Assembly (NCBI GenBank): GCA_030595925.1
Contig: JAUVLC010000016.1
Coordinates: forward strand, 1 to 34,320
DNA length: 34,320 bases
Direction: 5' to 3'
Origin: Clostridia bacterium
GTDB lineage: Bacteria > CBDUZB01 > JAGLHV01
In this document: piece after piece, positions 8,192 through 15,427 of the stretch
Numbering within the stretch: position 1 is the stretch's first letter
Layout of the letters: every line of letters begins with the position of its first letter
Position numbers and translations under genes: made by a program
The notes under the pieces: model-generated
Seen by the model: only the letters and a program-made list of their open reading frames with translations
What the model was told of the DNA's origin: nothing
Database searches by the model: none

Positions 8192-9319
8192 ATGACTGCG
8201 AGAGAAATTATTGAACAATTAAAAGAAGGAACTCCTTTTAAAGGGCTAAGAGGTGTTAGTGTTATTAGCACTTCAGCAGAACAAAAAAAGTCCTCCGGAG
8301 AAAATACTATAACAAGGCCGGATGTTAGGTTAGAGATAGATTTTTCCGGAGTAGTAGTTACGGTATTGGGTGAGATAAAAACTCAAATTACTCCAAAGGT
8401 CTTAGAACAGGTAGGTCCTTGGTTAGCACGTATTAAAAGATCAAACCCAAAGGAAATATATATATTAATATGTCCTTTTTTATCTTCCACGAGTCAAAAA
8501 TACTGTCAGGAAAATGAAATTGATTTTGTAGATATGTCCGGGAATGTGTTTATTCAGATTCCCGGTAAAGTAGTTATTCAGAGATTAGGACAACCCAATA
8601 AATATAAAGAAAAAAGATTATTCCGTAATCCTTTTGGAGGAATGTCATCAAGAGTAGTGCGTGTTTTACTTCAGTTTCCCCAAAAAAAGTGGACTATTAC
8701 AGCAATACAAAAGGAATTGCAGGAAGAATCAGAACGGCAGAAAAAAGATTTAGATTTTAACTTAAGTCTTTCTTCTATTTCTAAAACAGTTCAATCTTTA
8801 GAGGAAGAATTACTTATTCGGCGTGATGGTCTACAAATAGCAGTGCCGGAACCGAGTCAGTTACTCTTTCGCTGGAGTGAAAAATATAAAGAACGGTACA
8901 AATGGGCAAAAAGAAGTGCCTGGAAAGTTAATAATCCTTATGGTCTTGATATAAAATCTTCCGTAAATAAGCTATTATTAGATTATCAAAACTTAGATTA
9001 TGTTATAACCGGGGCTACAGCTGCTAATCTTATAGCTCCTTTTGTAGATATTGATAGAATAGATATATTTATTTTACCTAACCAATCCAAAGAAAAAGTA
9101 TTTCAATTGAAAGATAAAGAAAGTGTCGGTCCCGATTTTTATTTTATCTATCCCTATGATAATGGAGTATTCATATATGCTAATAAAATTGATAACCTTC
9201 TTGTTGCTTCTGATATCCAGACTTACCTGGATTGTTACGCAAGGGGAGGCAGAGATTTAAAGCAGGCAGATTATCTTTTATCAAATGTAATTGAAAAAAG
9301 ATGGGGTAAAAATGATTAA
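8192..9319 (+). CDS. AbiEi-family antitoxin / transcriptional regulator (Type IV TA)
   Basis: 375 residues from ATG 8192, chosen because AAAGGA at 8179-8184 is seven bases away; the upstream TTG at 8186 would sit almost on the ribosome site. Layout: an N-terminal domain to about 135 with a V-x-G-E-I-K strand (nuclease-fold-like, possibly inactive), a winged helix at about 145-215 (SSRVVRVLLQFPQKKWTITA), and a C-terminal nucleotidyltransferase-like domain with ITGATAANLIAPF and DIDRIDIFI. This arrangement matches AbiEi-type antitoxins, which repress their own promoter and neutralise the AbiEii nucleotidyltransferase. It overlaps the next gene by 8 bases, showing translational coupling. The partner carries a premature stop, so this antitoxin may now stand alone. 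Confidence 0.7.
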   Translation: MTAREIIEQLKEGTPFKGLRGVSVISTSAEQKKSSGENTITRPDVRLEIDFSGVVVTVLGEIKTQITPKVLEQVGPWLARIKRSNPKEIYILICPFLSSTSQKYCQENEIDFVDMSGNVFIQIPGKVVIQRLGQPNKYKEKRLFRNPFGGMSSRVVRVLLQFPQKKWTITAIQKELQEESERQKKDLDFNLSLSSISKTVQSLEEELLIRRDGLQIAVPEPSQLLFRWSEKYKERYKWAKRSAWKVNNPYGLDIKSSVNKLLLDYQNLDYVITGATAANLIAPFVDIDRIDIFILPNQSKEKVFQLKDKESVGPDFYFIYPYDNGVFIYANKIDNLLVASDIQTYLDCYARGGRDLKQADYLLSNVIEKRWGKND

Positions 9320-10151
9320 GGAGCCACAATTAACCTATTTATTAGAGCTTTTCACAGAATTAGGCAATATGTCTAATGATTTTGTATTGGCTGGTGCTCA
9401 GGCAATGCAGTTTATGGGTAAAGATATTAGACCGACTAAAGATTTTGATTTTGTAGTTGATGTTCTGTCGTTAAAAAACAAGGAGTAATCAGCAGCTAAA
9501 ATTTTAGATAAATTAAATTATCAGGTTGATCCGAAAGCAAGAAATTTTCAATTTGAGAAAGAAATACCAAATAGCAGGGAAAAAATGCGTATAGAATTTT
9601 TGGCTCCCGATGAAGATATTAGACCTAATCAAATTAGGGTTAATATACAACAGGGATTGCATGGACGTTATTGCCGTGGTTCAGAAATTGCATTAAAAGA
9701 ATCAATCTATAAAACGATTAAAGGGACAGTTCCTAATGGTCAAACCGCAGAGATATTGATTAGGGTAATACAATCGTATACATTACTTATCTTAAAATTA
9801 TATGCTATGGATGATCGATATAAAAATATGAGAGGGCCCAAAAAAACGGATCATGATAGAAATGAAGCAAGAATCCATACAGCAGATATTATATCGATTA
9901 TTCATGATAATATAATGAGCCAAAATTGGATACAATCATTTTGGACTCAATTTGATAAACAAGAAGAGTTAAAGCAAGAAGCTTTTAAAATATTATCAGA
10001 ATATTTTAAAGATGTAAATGCTTTAGGTGTTCAACTATATATTGAATTTTTACGTATGCAGCAAAGTGCAAATATATATAAAGAGGAAGAATCAATGTTT
10101 ATTAATCAAGCTCTAAGGGAAACAGGGGTGCTATTAAAAGCTTATGCCTAG
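9312..10151 (+). pseudogene. AbiEii-type nucleotidyltransferase toxin, interrupted by in-frame stop
   Basis: ATG 9312 overlaps the antitoxin stop. The first 58 codons include FVLAGAQAMQFMG and TKDFDFVVD, the nucleotidyltransferase G-x-x-x-x motif and D-x-D metal pair. A TAA at 9486-9488 then ends translation, but the same frame continues without interruption (SAAKILDKLNYQVD...) to 10151, including the basic and helical C-terminal part expected of AbiEii. Total length would be 279 residues. A single C-to-T change (CAA to TAA) explains the break. Internal ATG 9585 could give a 188-residue fragment lacking the catalytic motifs. Related toxins transfer nucleotides to RNA (some to tRNA acceptor ends); the substrate here is unknown. 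Confidence 0.7.
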
Positions 10152-10172
10152 AATATAGGGGACATGGATTTA

Positions 10173-10334
10173 GGAAACATTGCTTAAAACTTTAAAGTAT
10201 TAACAGAAAAAACGAGAAGTGTATTAATGCATTTGGAGAGTAAATATCCGAAGAAATCAGGTGAAAAGTTAGGAGAATTATTAGGGATTAAAGAAAGAGA
10301 TACTTCAACAAATTAAAACTTTAAGCAATGTCCC
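10173..10334. repeat. Island repeat copy D, about 160 bp, with 12-bp perfect terminal inverted repeats
   Basis: ACATTGCTTAAA (10177-10188) is the exact reverse complement of TTTAAGCAATGT (10320-10331), and the match extends imperfectly inward. The internal frame reads SKYPKKSGEKLGELLGIKE and ends at TAA near the right end; copies A and B show the same peptide with a stop. This is MITE-like architecture. Target-site duplications were not found by eye. Confidence 0.7.
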
Positions 10335-10364
10335 GTATATTTTCGTATATTTTCCGTATATTTT
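10334..10364. repeat. Three tandem copies of CGTATATTTT
   Basis: Units at 10334, 10344 and 10355 (one extra C before the third), directly abutting repeat D and upstream of the deacetylase-like gene. Confidence 0.6.
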
Positions 10365-10415
10365 ATATGGAACAGGGGCATATCGTTCTCCAAATTAATT
10401 GATTTGAAGGTAGAA

Positions 10416-11459
10416 ATGTTTAATAAAAGAATTTTTTTTTTAGTTATTATTGTTGTTGCTTTTACAAGATTATTAAGTGGGAGTGAGATTATAATGAATA
10501 CAAATAAAATTCCAATAATCTATACCCAAGAGTATGATATTGGTTTGTTGAATATTGAAAAATTACATCCGTTTGATACAGCAAAATATAGTAAGGTTTA
10601 CAAATATCTTGTTGAAAAGTGTGGTATTTCTAAAGAACAATTTTTTATGCCCCAAATGGCTTCAGATGAAGATTTATTATTAATTCACACTTCCCAATAT
10701 TTAAATTCCCTAAAAAAATCCAAAAATATAGCAGAAATTATAGAAATAGGAATTTTGTCAATTATTCCCAATTTCATTTTAAGAAAAGCAATACTTAGAC
10801 CTATGAAATATGCTACAGGTGGTACTATATTAGGTTGTAAGCTTGCGTTAAAATACGGTTGGGCAATAAATTTATCAGGTGGCTATCATCATGCAAAAGT
10901 CGATTCGGGTAGTGGATTTTGCTTTTTTGCGGATATTCCTATAGCAGCAAATAGATTAAGGGAAAATAATCCAAATCTTACAATTTTAATAATTGATTTG
11001 GATGCACATCAAGGTAATGGTCTTGAAAGTATTTTCAAAGATGATCCAAAAGTATATATATTTGATGTATATAATGAATTTATTTATCCTCAAGATCACC
11101 AGGTAAAGAAATATATAGATTTTAATTATCCTGTTGAAATGGGTATTAATGATATGAAATATTTGTCAATATTGTATAATCATCTTGCAGATGCAGTTGA
11201 AAAGGTAAAACCAGATATTATAATTTATAATGCAGGTACGGATATTTATGAAAAAGATCCATTAGGTGCTTTAAATATTTCTATGCAGGGAATTATAAAA
11301 AGAGACGAAATAATTTTTAGAGAAGCTATAGAAAATGAAATTCCAATATTAATGGTTTTATCAGGAGGTTATACTAAACAAAGTGCAAAAATTATTGGTA
11401 AATCAATAGAAAATATACTTAACAATGTGATTGGATATAACAAGAGTGGGGGATATTAA
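10416..11459 (+). CDS. Histone deacetylase / acetoin-utilisation superfamily protein (class IV-like)
   Basis: Zinc-dependent deacetylase fold. From ATG 10416 (347 aa; GAAGG site five bases upstream): GGYHHAKVDSGSGFCFF with H158-H159, LIIDLDAHQGNG with ligands D196 and H198, YNAGTDIY with ligand D276, and LSGGYT with Y319. The N-terminal IYTQEYDI...LHPFD pattern resembles HDAC11-like members. Residues 1-22 are hydrophobic (RIFFLVIIVVAF), suggesting a signal or anchor, but a second start at ATG 10494 with GGGAG ten bases before it would produce a cytosolic enzyme starting MNTNKIPIIY, where the fold normally begins. The substrate (acetyl-lysine, polyamine or small amide) cannot be told. It lies just after repeat D at the island edge. 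Confidence 0.85.
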   Translation: MFNKRIFFLVIIVVAFTRLLSGSEIIMNTNKIPIIYTQEYDIGLLNIEKLHPFDTAKYSKVYKYLVEKCGISKEQFFMPQMASDEDLLLIHTSQYLNSLKKSKNIAEIIEIGILSIIPNFILRKAILRPMKYATGGTILGCKLALKYGWAINLSGGYHHAKVDSGSGFCFFADIPIAANRLRENNPNLTILIIDLDAHQGNGLESIFKDDPKVYIFDVYNEFIYPQDHQVKKYIDFNYPVEMGINDMKYLSILYNHLADAVEKVKPDIIIYNAGTDIYEKDPLGALNISMQGIIKRDEIIFREAIENEIPILMVLSGGYTKQSAKIIGKSIENILNNVIGYNKSGGY

Positions 11460-11563
11460 GGAAAGAAGAAGGAAATTAGTTAAAGAAGACATATTAGAAT
11501 TTGTAGAAATCTATTATAAAGGGAATAAAGAGAATGAGGATAGGGGGAGGATAAAGAATTAAA
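11447..11563 (+). CDS. Short orphan frame, possibly a gene remnant
   Basis: A GTG-started frame of 38 codons overlaps the deacetylase end by 13 bases and reads KERRRKLVKEDILEFVEIYY, then a polar tail. The sequence is protein-like (amphipathic helix) but has no ribosome site and no family I can name. It may be the tail of a lost gene or chance. Confidence 0.2.
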
Positions 11564-11709
11564 AGGCCCGCTTAAAAAATCGAATAATAACAAAAAAAAA
11601 TCAGATTCCAACAAAAACTTATTGATAAAAGCTTCAATTTAAATTATAATTTAAATGTGTTTTTTGAAAATATTCAAAAAAATAATTTTAAAAAAGGAGA
11701 AAACAAAAA

Positions 11710-12216
11710 ATGAAGTTAAAATATATTCTTTCTGTTCTATTGCTAAGTATTCTAATAGCAATGGTTGGTTGTGATTATGGGCCGGTATTTATTTTGCCGG
11801 AAACAATTAAAAAGATAAGTATTCCGTCTATGCAGAATAAAACAGTTTATTATGGAATAGAAGAAAAATTAACCAATCTGGTAATAGAGGAATTTTTACA
11901 AGACGGTAAACTGAAAATAACAGATAGAGCAGAAGCAGATGTTTGTTTGGAAGGGGAAATTGTTAATTATGTTTTGCGGCCTTTAAGTTTTGATAAAGAG
12001 AACAAGGTAGAAGAATATGAATTGGAAATACAGGCATTTTTGGTTTTAAAAGATTTAGCAACGTCACAAAACTTAATGGAAAACACTTTCCGGCAGTTTA
12101 CCCGCTATTTTCCGCAAGGAGTAGAGGAGCAACGGGAAGAAGAAGCCAGGGAAATAGTTTTAAAATATTTAGCGAGTGATGTTGTCAGAAAAATTGTAGG
12201 CAGACGAAAAAAATGA
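11710..12216 (+). CDS. lptE: LPS-assembly lipoprotein LptE
   Basis: 168 residues. A lipoprotein signal (MKLKYILSVLLLSILIAMVG) ends at lipid-modified C21, followed by the short beta and helix pattern of LptE (IKKISIPSMQNKT, KLTNLVIEEFLQDGKLKI, ADVCLEGEIVNY). LptE plugs the LptD barrel that inserts LPS into the outer membrane. AAAGGAG lies 10 bases before the ATG. Its stop overlaps the next start by four bases (ATGA), giving an lptE-holA pair, an order seen in many diderms. The residue after the cysteine is aspartate. lptD is not in the window. Confidence 0.75.
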   Translation: MKLKYILSVLLLSILIAMVGCDYGPVFILPETIKKISIPSMQNKTVYYGIEEKLTNLVIEEFLQDGKLKITDRAEADVCLEGEIVNYVLRPLSFDKENKVEEYELEIQAFLVLKDLATSQNLMENTFRQFTRYFPQGVEEQREEEAREIVLKYLASDVVRKIVGRRKK

Positions 12217-13211
12217 ATATTAATGAACTCAATTCTGAAATAGCCAGAAAAAAAATAAGGGCCTGTTATCTTTTTTCCGGGGAAGAAGATTTTCAAAAAG
12301 AAAGTATTTTAAAAAAAATTAAGGAAGTATGTAACGAAGGTCGGGATTGGGAAGATTTTAATTATAATTTGTTTTATGGGCAACAGACAAAAAGCAAAGA
12401 TATTGTTGCGTGTGCCCGGACGGTTCCTTTTATGGCTCAACGGAGAATGATCGTAGTAAAAAATGCGGAAAAATTTAGTGCGGATGATGAAAAAAAGATG
12501 GTTATTTATTTAACGGAACCAGCTGATTTTACCTGTTTGGTTCTTTTAGTGAATGATTCAAAGAAAAAATTTTTTAAAGAAATTCAAACGTTTGTAAAAC
12601 ATATCGTTTTTAAACATCCTTATGAAAACCAAATTTCTTCCTGGATAAAAAGAGAAACTTCTAAATATGGTAAAACTATTTCCCAGGAGGCTTGTTTTTA
12701 CTTAAAAGAAGAAGTAGGAATAAATTTAATTGATTTGCATAATGAAATAGAAAAATTAGCCATTTATGTGGATGATAGAAGGGAAATTGTTCTGGAAGAT
12801 GTGCAATCTATAGTTGGACATACCAGAGAGGATAACATTTTTCAGTTATTAAATAGGTTAGGAGAAAAGAAAGGGAAGGATACCTTAATAGTTATGAGGA
12901 ATTTAGTTAAGAAAGGAGAAAAACCAATAGCAATTTTAATTAGAATTGCGAAGTATATGAGACAATTAATTAAAGCAAAATTATTTTTGGAAAAAGGGAA
13001 AACAAATGAAGAGATAAGAAGTTCTTTAAGAATAAATAATTTCTATTTTAAGGGATTTATGGAGCAGTTAAATAATTTTTCTCTTCAGGAGTTGAAAGAT
13101 AACTTTCGGTTGCTATTATTGGCTGATAAGGAAATAAAAACAGGAAAAAAAGAAGCATTCCTTTCTTTAGAAATGCTTATTTTGAAATTAACCTGCCAAT
13201 CTTTACGCTGA
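12213..13211 (+). CDS. holA: DNA polymerase III delta subunit
   Basis: 332 residues of the HolA type: the N-terminal YLFSGEEDFQKESILKKI (Walker-like but degenerate, as in delta), a central RRMIVVKNAEKF and TCLVLLVNDSKKK, and the lid and collar domains with IDLHNEIEKLA, REDNIFQLLNRLG and a C-terminal LLLLADKEIKTGK, a family hallmark. Delta opens the beta clamp within the clamp loader. It is translationally coupled to lptE. The 3' end overlaps the 3' end of rpsT on the other strand by nine bases, so the convergent genes share a boundary without a visible terminator. Confidence 0.9.
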   Translation: MNINELNSEIARKKIRACYLFSGEEDFQKESILKKIKEVCNEGRDWEDFNYNLFYGQQTKSKDIVACARTVPFMAQRRMIVVKNAEKFSADDEKKMVIYLTEPADFTCLVLLVNDSKKKFFKEIQTFVKHIVFKHPYENQISSWIKRETSKYGKTISQEACFYLKEEVGINLIDLHNEIEKLAIYVDDRREIVLEDVQSIVGHTREDNIFQLLNRLGEKKGKDTLIVMRNLVKKGEKPIAILIRIAKYMRQLIKAKLFLEKGKTNEEIRSSLRINNFYFKGFMEQLNNFSLQELKDNFRLLLLADKEIKTGKKEAFLSLEMLILKLTCQSLR

Positions 13212-13502
13212 GCTTACGTCCTGGCTTTTTTGAATAGATATTTTTTTAGATAGTCTTGCTTTTTTTCGGGAAGCGGTGTTTTTATGTATTATGTTTTTCC
13301 CGGCTGCTTTGTCTAAATTAGAAAAAATATAATTTAAAGTAGATTTTGCTTCAGGCAAATTTTTATCCGTAATATTTTTTTCTAACTTTTTAATTAGTGT
13401 CTTTATTTTAGATTTTGTTGATTTATTGCGTAAATGACTTTTTTCGCTTTTGCGAAAAGCTTTAATAGTAGAAGTATGCCGTCCTGTTTTTAATTTAGCC
13501 AT
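13203..13502 (-). CDS. rpsT: Ribosomal protein S20
   Basis: 99 residues, highly basic. MAKLKTGRHTSTIKAFRKSEKSHLRNKSTKSKIKT is the S20 N-terminal helix that binds 16S rRNA, and NTASRKKARLSKKI is the typical end, followed by a short tail. The usual length is 85-95 aa. An AGGAG site lies about 12 bases before the start on the minus strand, and a good promoter (13558-13586) precedes it. It is monocistronic and convergent with holA, a common neighbour. Confidence 0.92.
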   Translation of the reverse strand: MAKLKTGRHTSTIKAFRKSEKSHLRNKSTKSKIKTLIKKLEKNITDKNLPEAKSTLNYIFSNLDKAAGKNIIHKNTASRKKARLSKKISIQKSQDVSSA

Positions 13503-13557
13503 GGTTACTTATTCTCCTTTATACTGTTATAATCTTTAAATTTTTAATATGTCACTC

Positions 13558-13586
13558 AAAATAACATATTAATGTGAAAAAGTCAA
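13558..13586 (-). promoter_or_regulatory. Promoter of rpsT
   Basis: On the minus strand: TTGACT (13581-13586), 17-base spacer, TATTTT (13558-13563). This leaves a leader of about 50 bases. Confidence 0.6.
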
Positions 13587-13639
13587 GACAAAAGAAATAT
13601 TAGTCATTTAAAGATGAAAAGTGAATTGTTTTTATAAGA

Positions 13640-13665
13640 TTTAAAGTTCAAAAGTGAACTTTAAA
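13640..13665. repeat. 11-bp perfect hairpin TTTAAAGTTCA / TGAACTTTAAA
   Basis: Loop AAAG. It lies between the rpsT promoter and the next element, part of the 365-base gap 13503-13867. It could be a regulator site or a small palindromic repeat. Confidence 0.55.
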
Positions 13666-13680
13666 AATAAAGGCAAAAAG

Positions 13681-13773
13681 TGGTAGCCGCAACCTTTAGG
13701 TTGCGTTATCGTCGGAAGCTTTCCACAGGCTACTTGTTCGCCAGTCTGTAAGGAGGAAAGCCTGCGACTACCA
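13681..13773. repeat. Branched palindromic repeat element (REP-like), about 93 bp
   Basis: Outer stem GGTAGCCGCA (13682-13691) with TGCGACTACC (13763-13772), one mismatch. The inner hairpin is CGCAACC-TTTA-GGTTGCG. The second branch has GCTTTCC with GGAAAGC, then ACAG with CTGT, and a GGC/GCC tip. The ends TGGTAG/CTACCA are complementary. GTAGCCGCAACC-type palindromes are, from general knowledge, common interspersed repeats in several uncultured diderm genomes. Confidence 0.65.
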
Positions 13774-13867
13774 AAAATGACAGTTATGACACAATCTGTA
13801 AACAATAATGACAAGTTATTGCTAAATATAGGTAAAACAAATAGTCGTTTAATAATAGGAGAATAGT

Positions 13868-15406
13868 TTGTTAAAGCATAAGATGACCGGATATGTAGGG
13901 AGGATTAGTTCTGCTACTCTGTTGAGTAGAATTTTAGGATATATAAGAGATATGTTGATTGCGAATATGTTTGGGGCAACGTTAGTGGCAGATGCTTTTT
14001 ATGTTGCTTATCGTATTCCCAATTTACTCAGGCGTTTACTGGGGGAAAACGCCTTATCCAGTTCTTTTATTCCTGTTTTTACCCAATATTTGACCAATAA
14101 GTCTAAAAAGGAGTCACAACAATTAGTAAGTGTAGTAGTTACGGTTTTATTGCTCGTTTTATCTGTTTTAACTGTAGCCGGGATGATTTTTGCTCCGGTT
14201 TTAGTGCATTTGATTGCTCCCGGGTTTGCTAAAGATCCTCAAAAATTAGCCTTAACCATTCAACTTACCAGAATAATGTTTCCTTTTATGACTGCTATAG
14301 GTTTAGCTGCCCTTACTATGGGAATTTTAAATTCGTTACATAAATTTATTATTCCGGCCTTAGCTCCGTGTTTTTTAAGTATTTCCGAGATATTTTTTAT
14401 TTTAACCATCTGTCCATTGATGGATACCCCGATAAAAGGATTAGCCGTAGGAGTTTTAATTGGCGGATTCGGACAATTAATTTTTCAAATACCTTCGGTG
14501 ATAAAAAGTGATTTTTTGGTTAAATTGAAATTAGATTTATCTCATCCGGGGTTGAAAAGAGTCGGATTTTTAATGTTACCCGCGATTATAGGGCTTTCTG
14601 TAAATCAGATTAATATTTTTGTCGATACTATTTGTGCTTCGTTATTAAAAGAAGGGAGTATAACGGCTTTGTATTATGCCAATCGTTTGGTGCAATTTCC
14701 CTTGGCTTTGTTTGGTACGGCTATTGCTACGGTAACACTTCCTCTTTTGTCCAGGAGTATAGCGGAAAACAACTTAGAAGATATGAAAAGAACCCTTTCT
14801 TTATCTTTAAGAATGGTTATTTTTACTATAATTCCGTCTGCTATCGGATTAATTATTCTGGGGAAACCGATTATCACGGTATTATTCCAAAGAGGGGAAT
14901 TTTCTTCACTGGCTACAATGATGACTTCGTCGGCTCTGTTTTTTTATTCGTTGGGATTATTTGCCGATGCCTCAGTGAAGATAGTGGTTTCAGCTTTTTA
15001 TTCTTTTCAGGATACACGTACCCCTGTGAAAACGGCGAGTATTTGTATGATCATAAATATAGTTTTGGATATAATTCTGATGAGAATTTTGCAGGTTGGG
15101 GGGTTAGCTTTAGCTACTGCTATTGCTTCTTTTGTTAATATGTTCCTTCTCTTTATTTTATTACGCAAGAGAATCGGGCAATTGGGTGGGAAAGAAATTG
15201 TTAAATGTTTCATTAAGACTGCCATAGCCGGGATAATAATGGGTGTTATTTGTTATTTCGTTGCTTTTTTCTTGTTTGAAAATAAATATTTGAAGGTTTC
15301 TATTTCTTTGCTTTTGAGTATAATTGTTTTTATTGCTGCCGCGCACATTTTAAAAATAAAAGAAATGGAGTCTGTTTGGAAATTATTTGCTAAAAAGGAA
15401 TCGTGA
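13868..15406 (+). CDS. murJ: Lipid II flippase MurJ (MviN)
   Basis: 512 residues, about 14 membrane helices, MOP exporter superfamily. The start is TTG at 13868 because AGGAGA (13857-13862) is five bases upstream; ATG 13883 would be too far. Hallmarks are the N-terminal SSATLLSRILGYIRDMLIANMFG and DAFYVAYRIPNLLRRLLGE with the conserved arginines, and a mid-protein region LYYANRLVQFPLALFG. It flips the lipid-linked peptidoglycan precursor across the inner membrane. It is followed by uvrC 21 bases later, so the two may share a transcript. Confidence 0.92.
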   Translation: MLKHKMTGYVGRISSATLLSRILGYIRDMLIANMFGATLVADAFYVAYRIPNLLRRLLGENALSSSFIPVFTQYLTNKSKKESQQLVSVVVTVLLLVLSVLTVAGMIFAPVLVHLIAPGFAKDPQKLALTIQLTRIMFPFMTAIGLAALTMGILNSLHKFIIPALAPCFLSISEIFFILTICPLMDTPIKGLAVGVLIGGFGQLIFQIPSVIKSDFLVKLKLDLSHPGLKRVGFLMLPAIIGLSVNQINIFVDTICASLLKEGSITALYYANRLVQFPLALFGTAIATVTLPLLSRSIAENNLEDMKRTLSLSLRMVIFTIIPSAIGLIILGKPIITVLFQRGEFSSLATMMTSSALFFYSLGLFADASVKIVVSAFYSFQDTRTPVKTASICMIINIVLDIILMRILQVGGLALATAIASFVNMFLLFILLRKRIGQLGGKEIVKCFIKTAIAGIIMGVICYFVAFFLFENKYLKVSISLLLSIIVFIAAAHILKIKEMESVWKLFAKKES

Positions 15407-15427
15407 AATTCGGGTGAATAATGAATT

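Noticed and set aside
5677-10334. CRISPR array or integron attC sites as explanation of repeats A-D
   Set aside because: Too long, too few and too irregularly spaced for CRISPR; no RYYYAAC/GTTRRRY core sites or integrase seen for an integron.
10334-10364. Iteron-type replication origin
   Set aside because: Only three 10-bp units, no DnaA boxes or replication gene nearby.
13681-13773. tRNA gene
   Set aside because: Branched fold but no T-loop GTTCRA at the right place, no anticodon arm and no CCA-type acceptor pairing.
14632-15138. 168-codon frame inside murJ
   Set aside because: It is a shifted reading of murJ; aromatic-rich nonsense with no family pattern.
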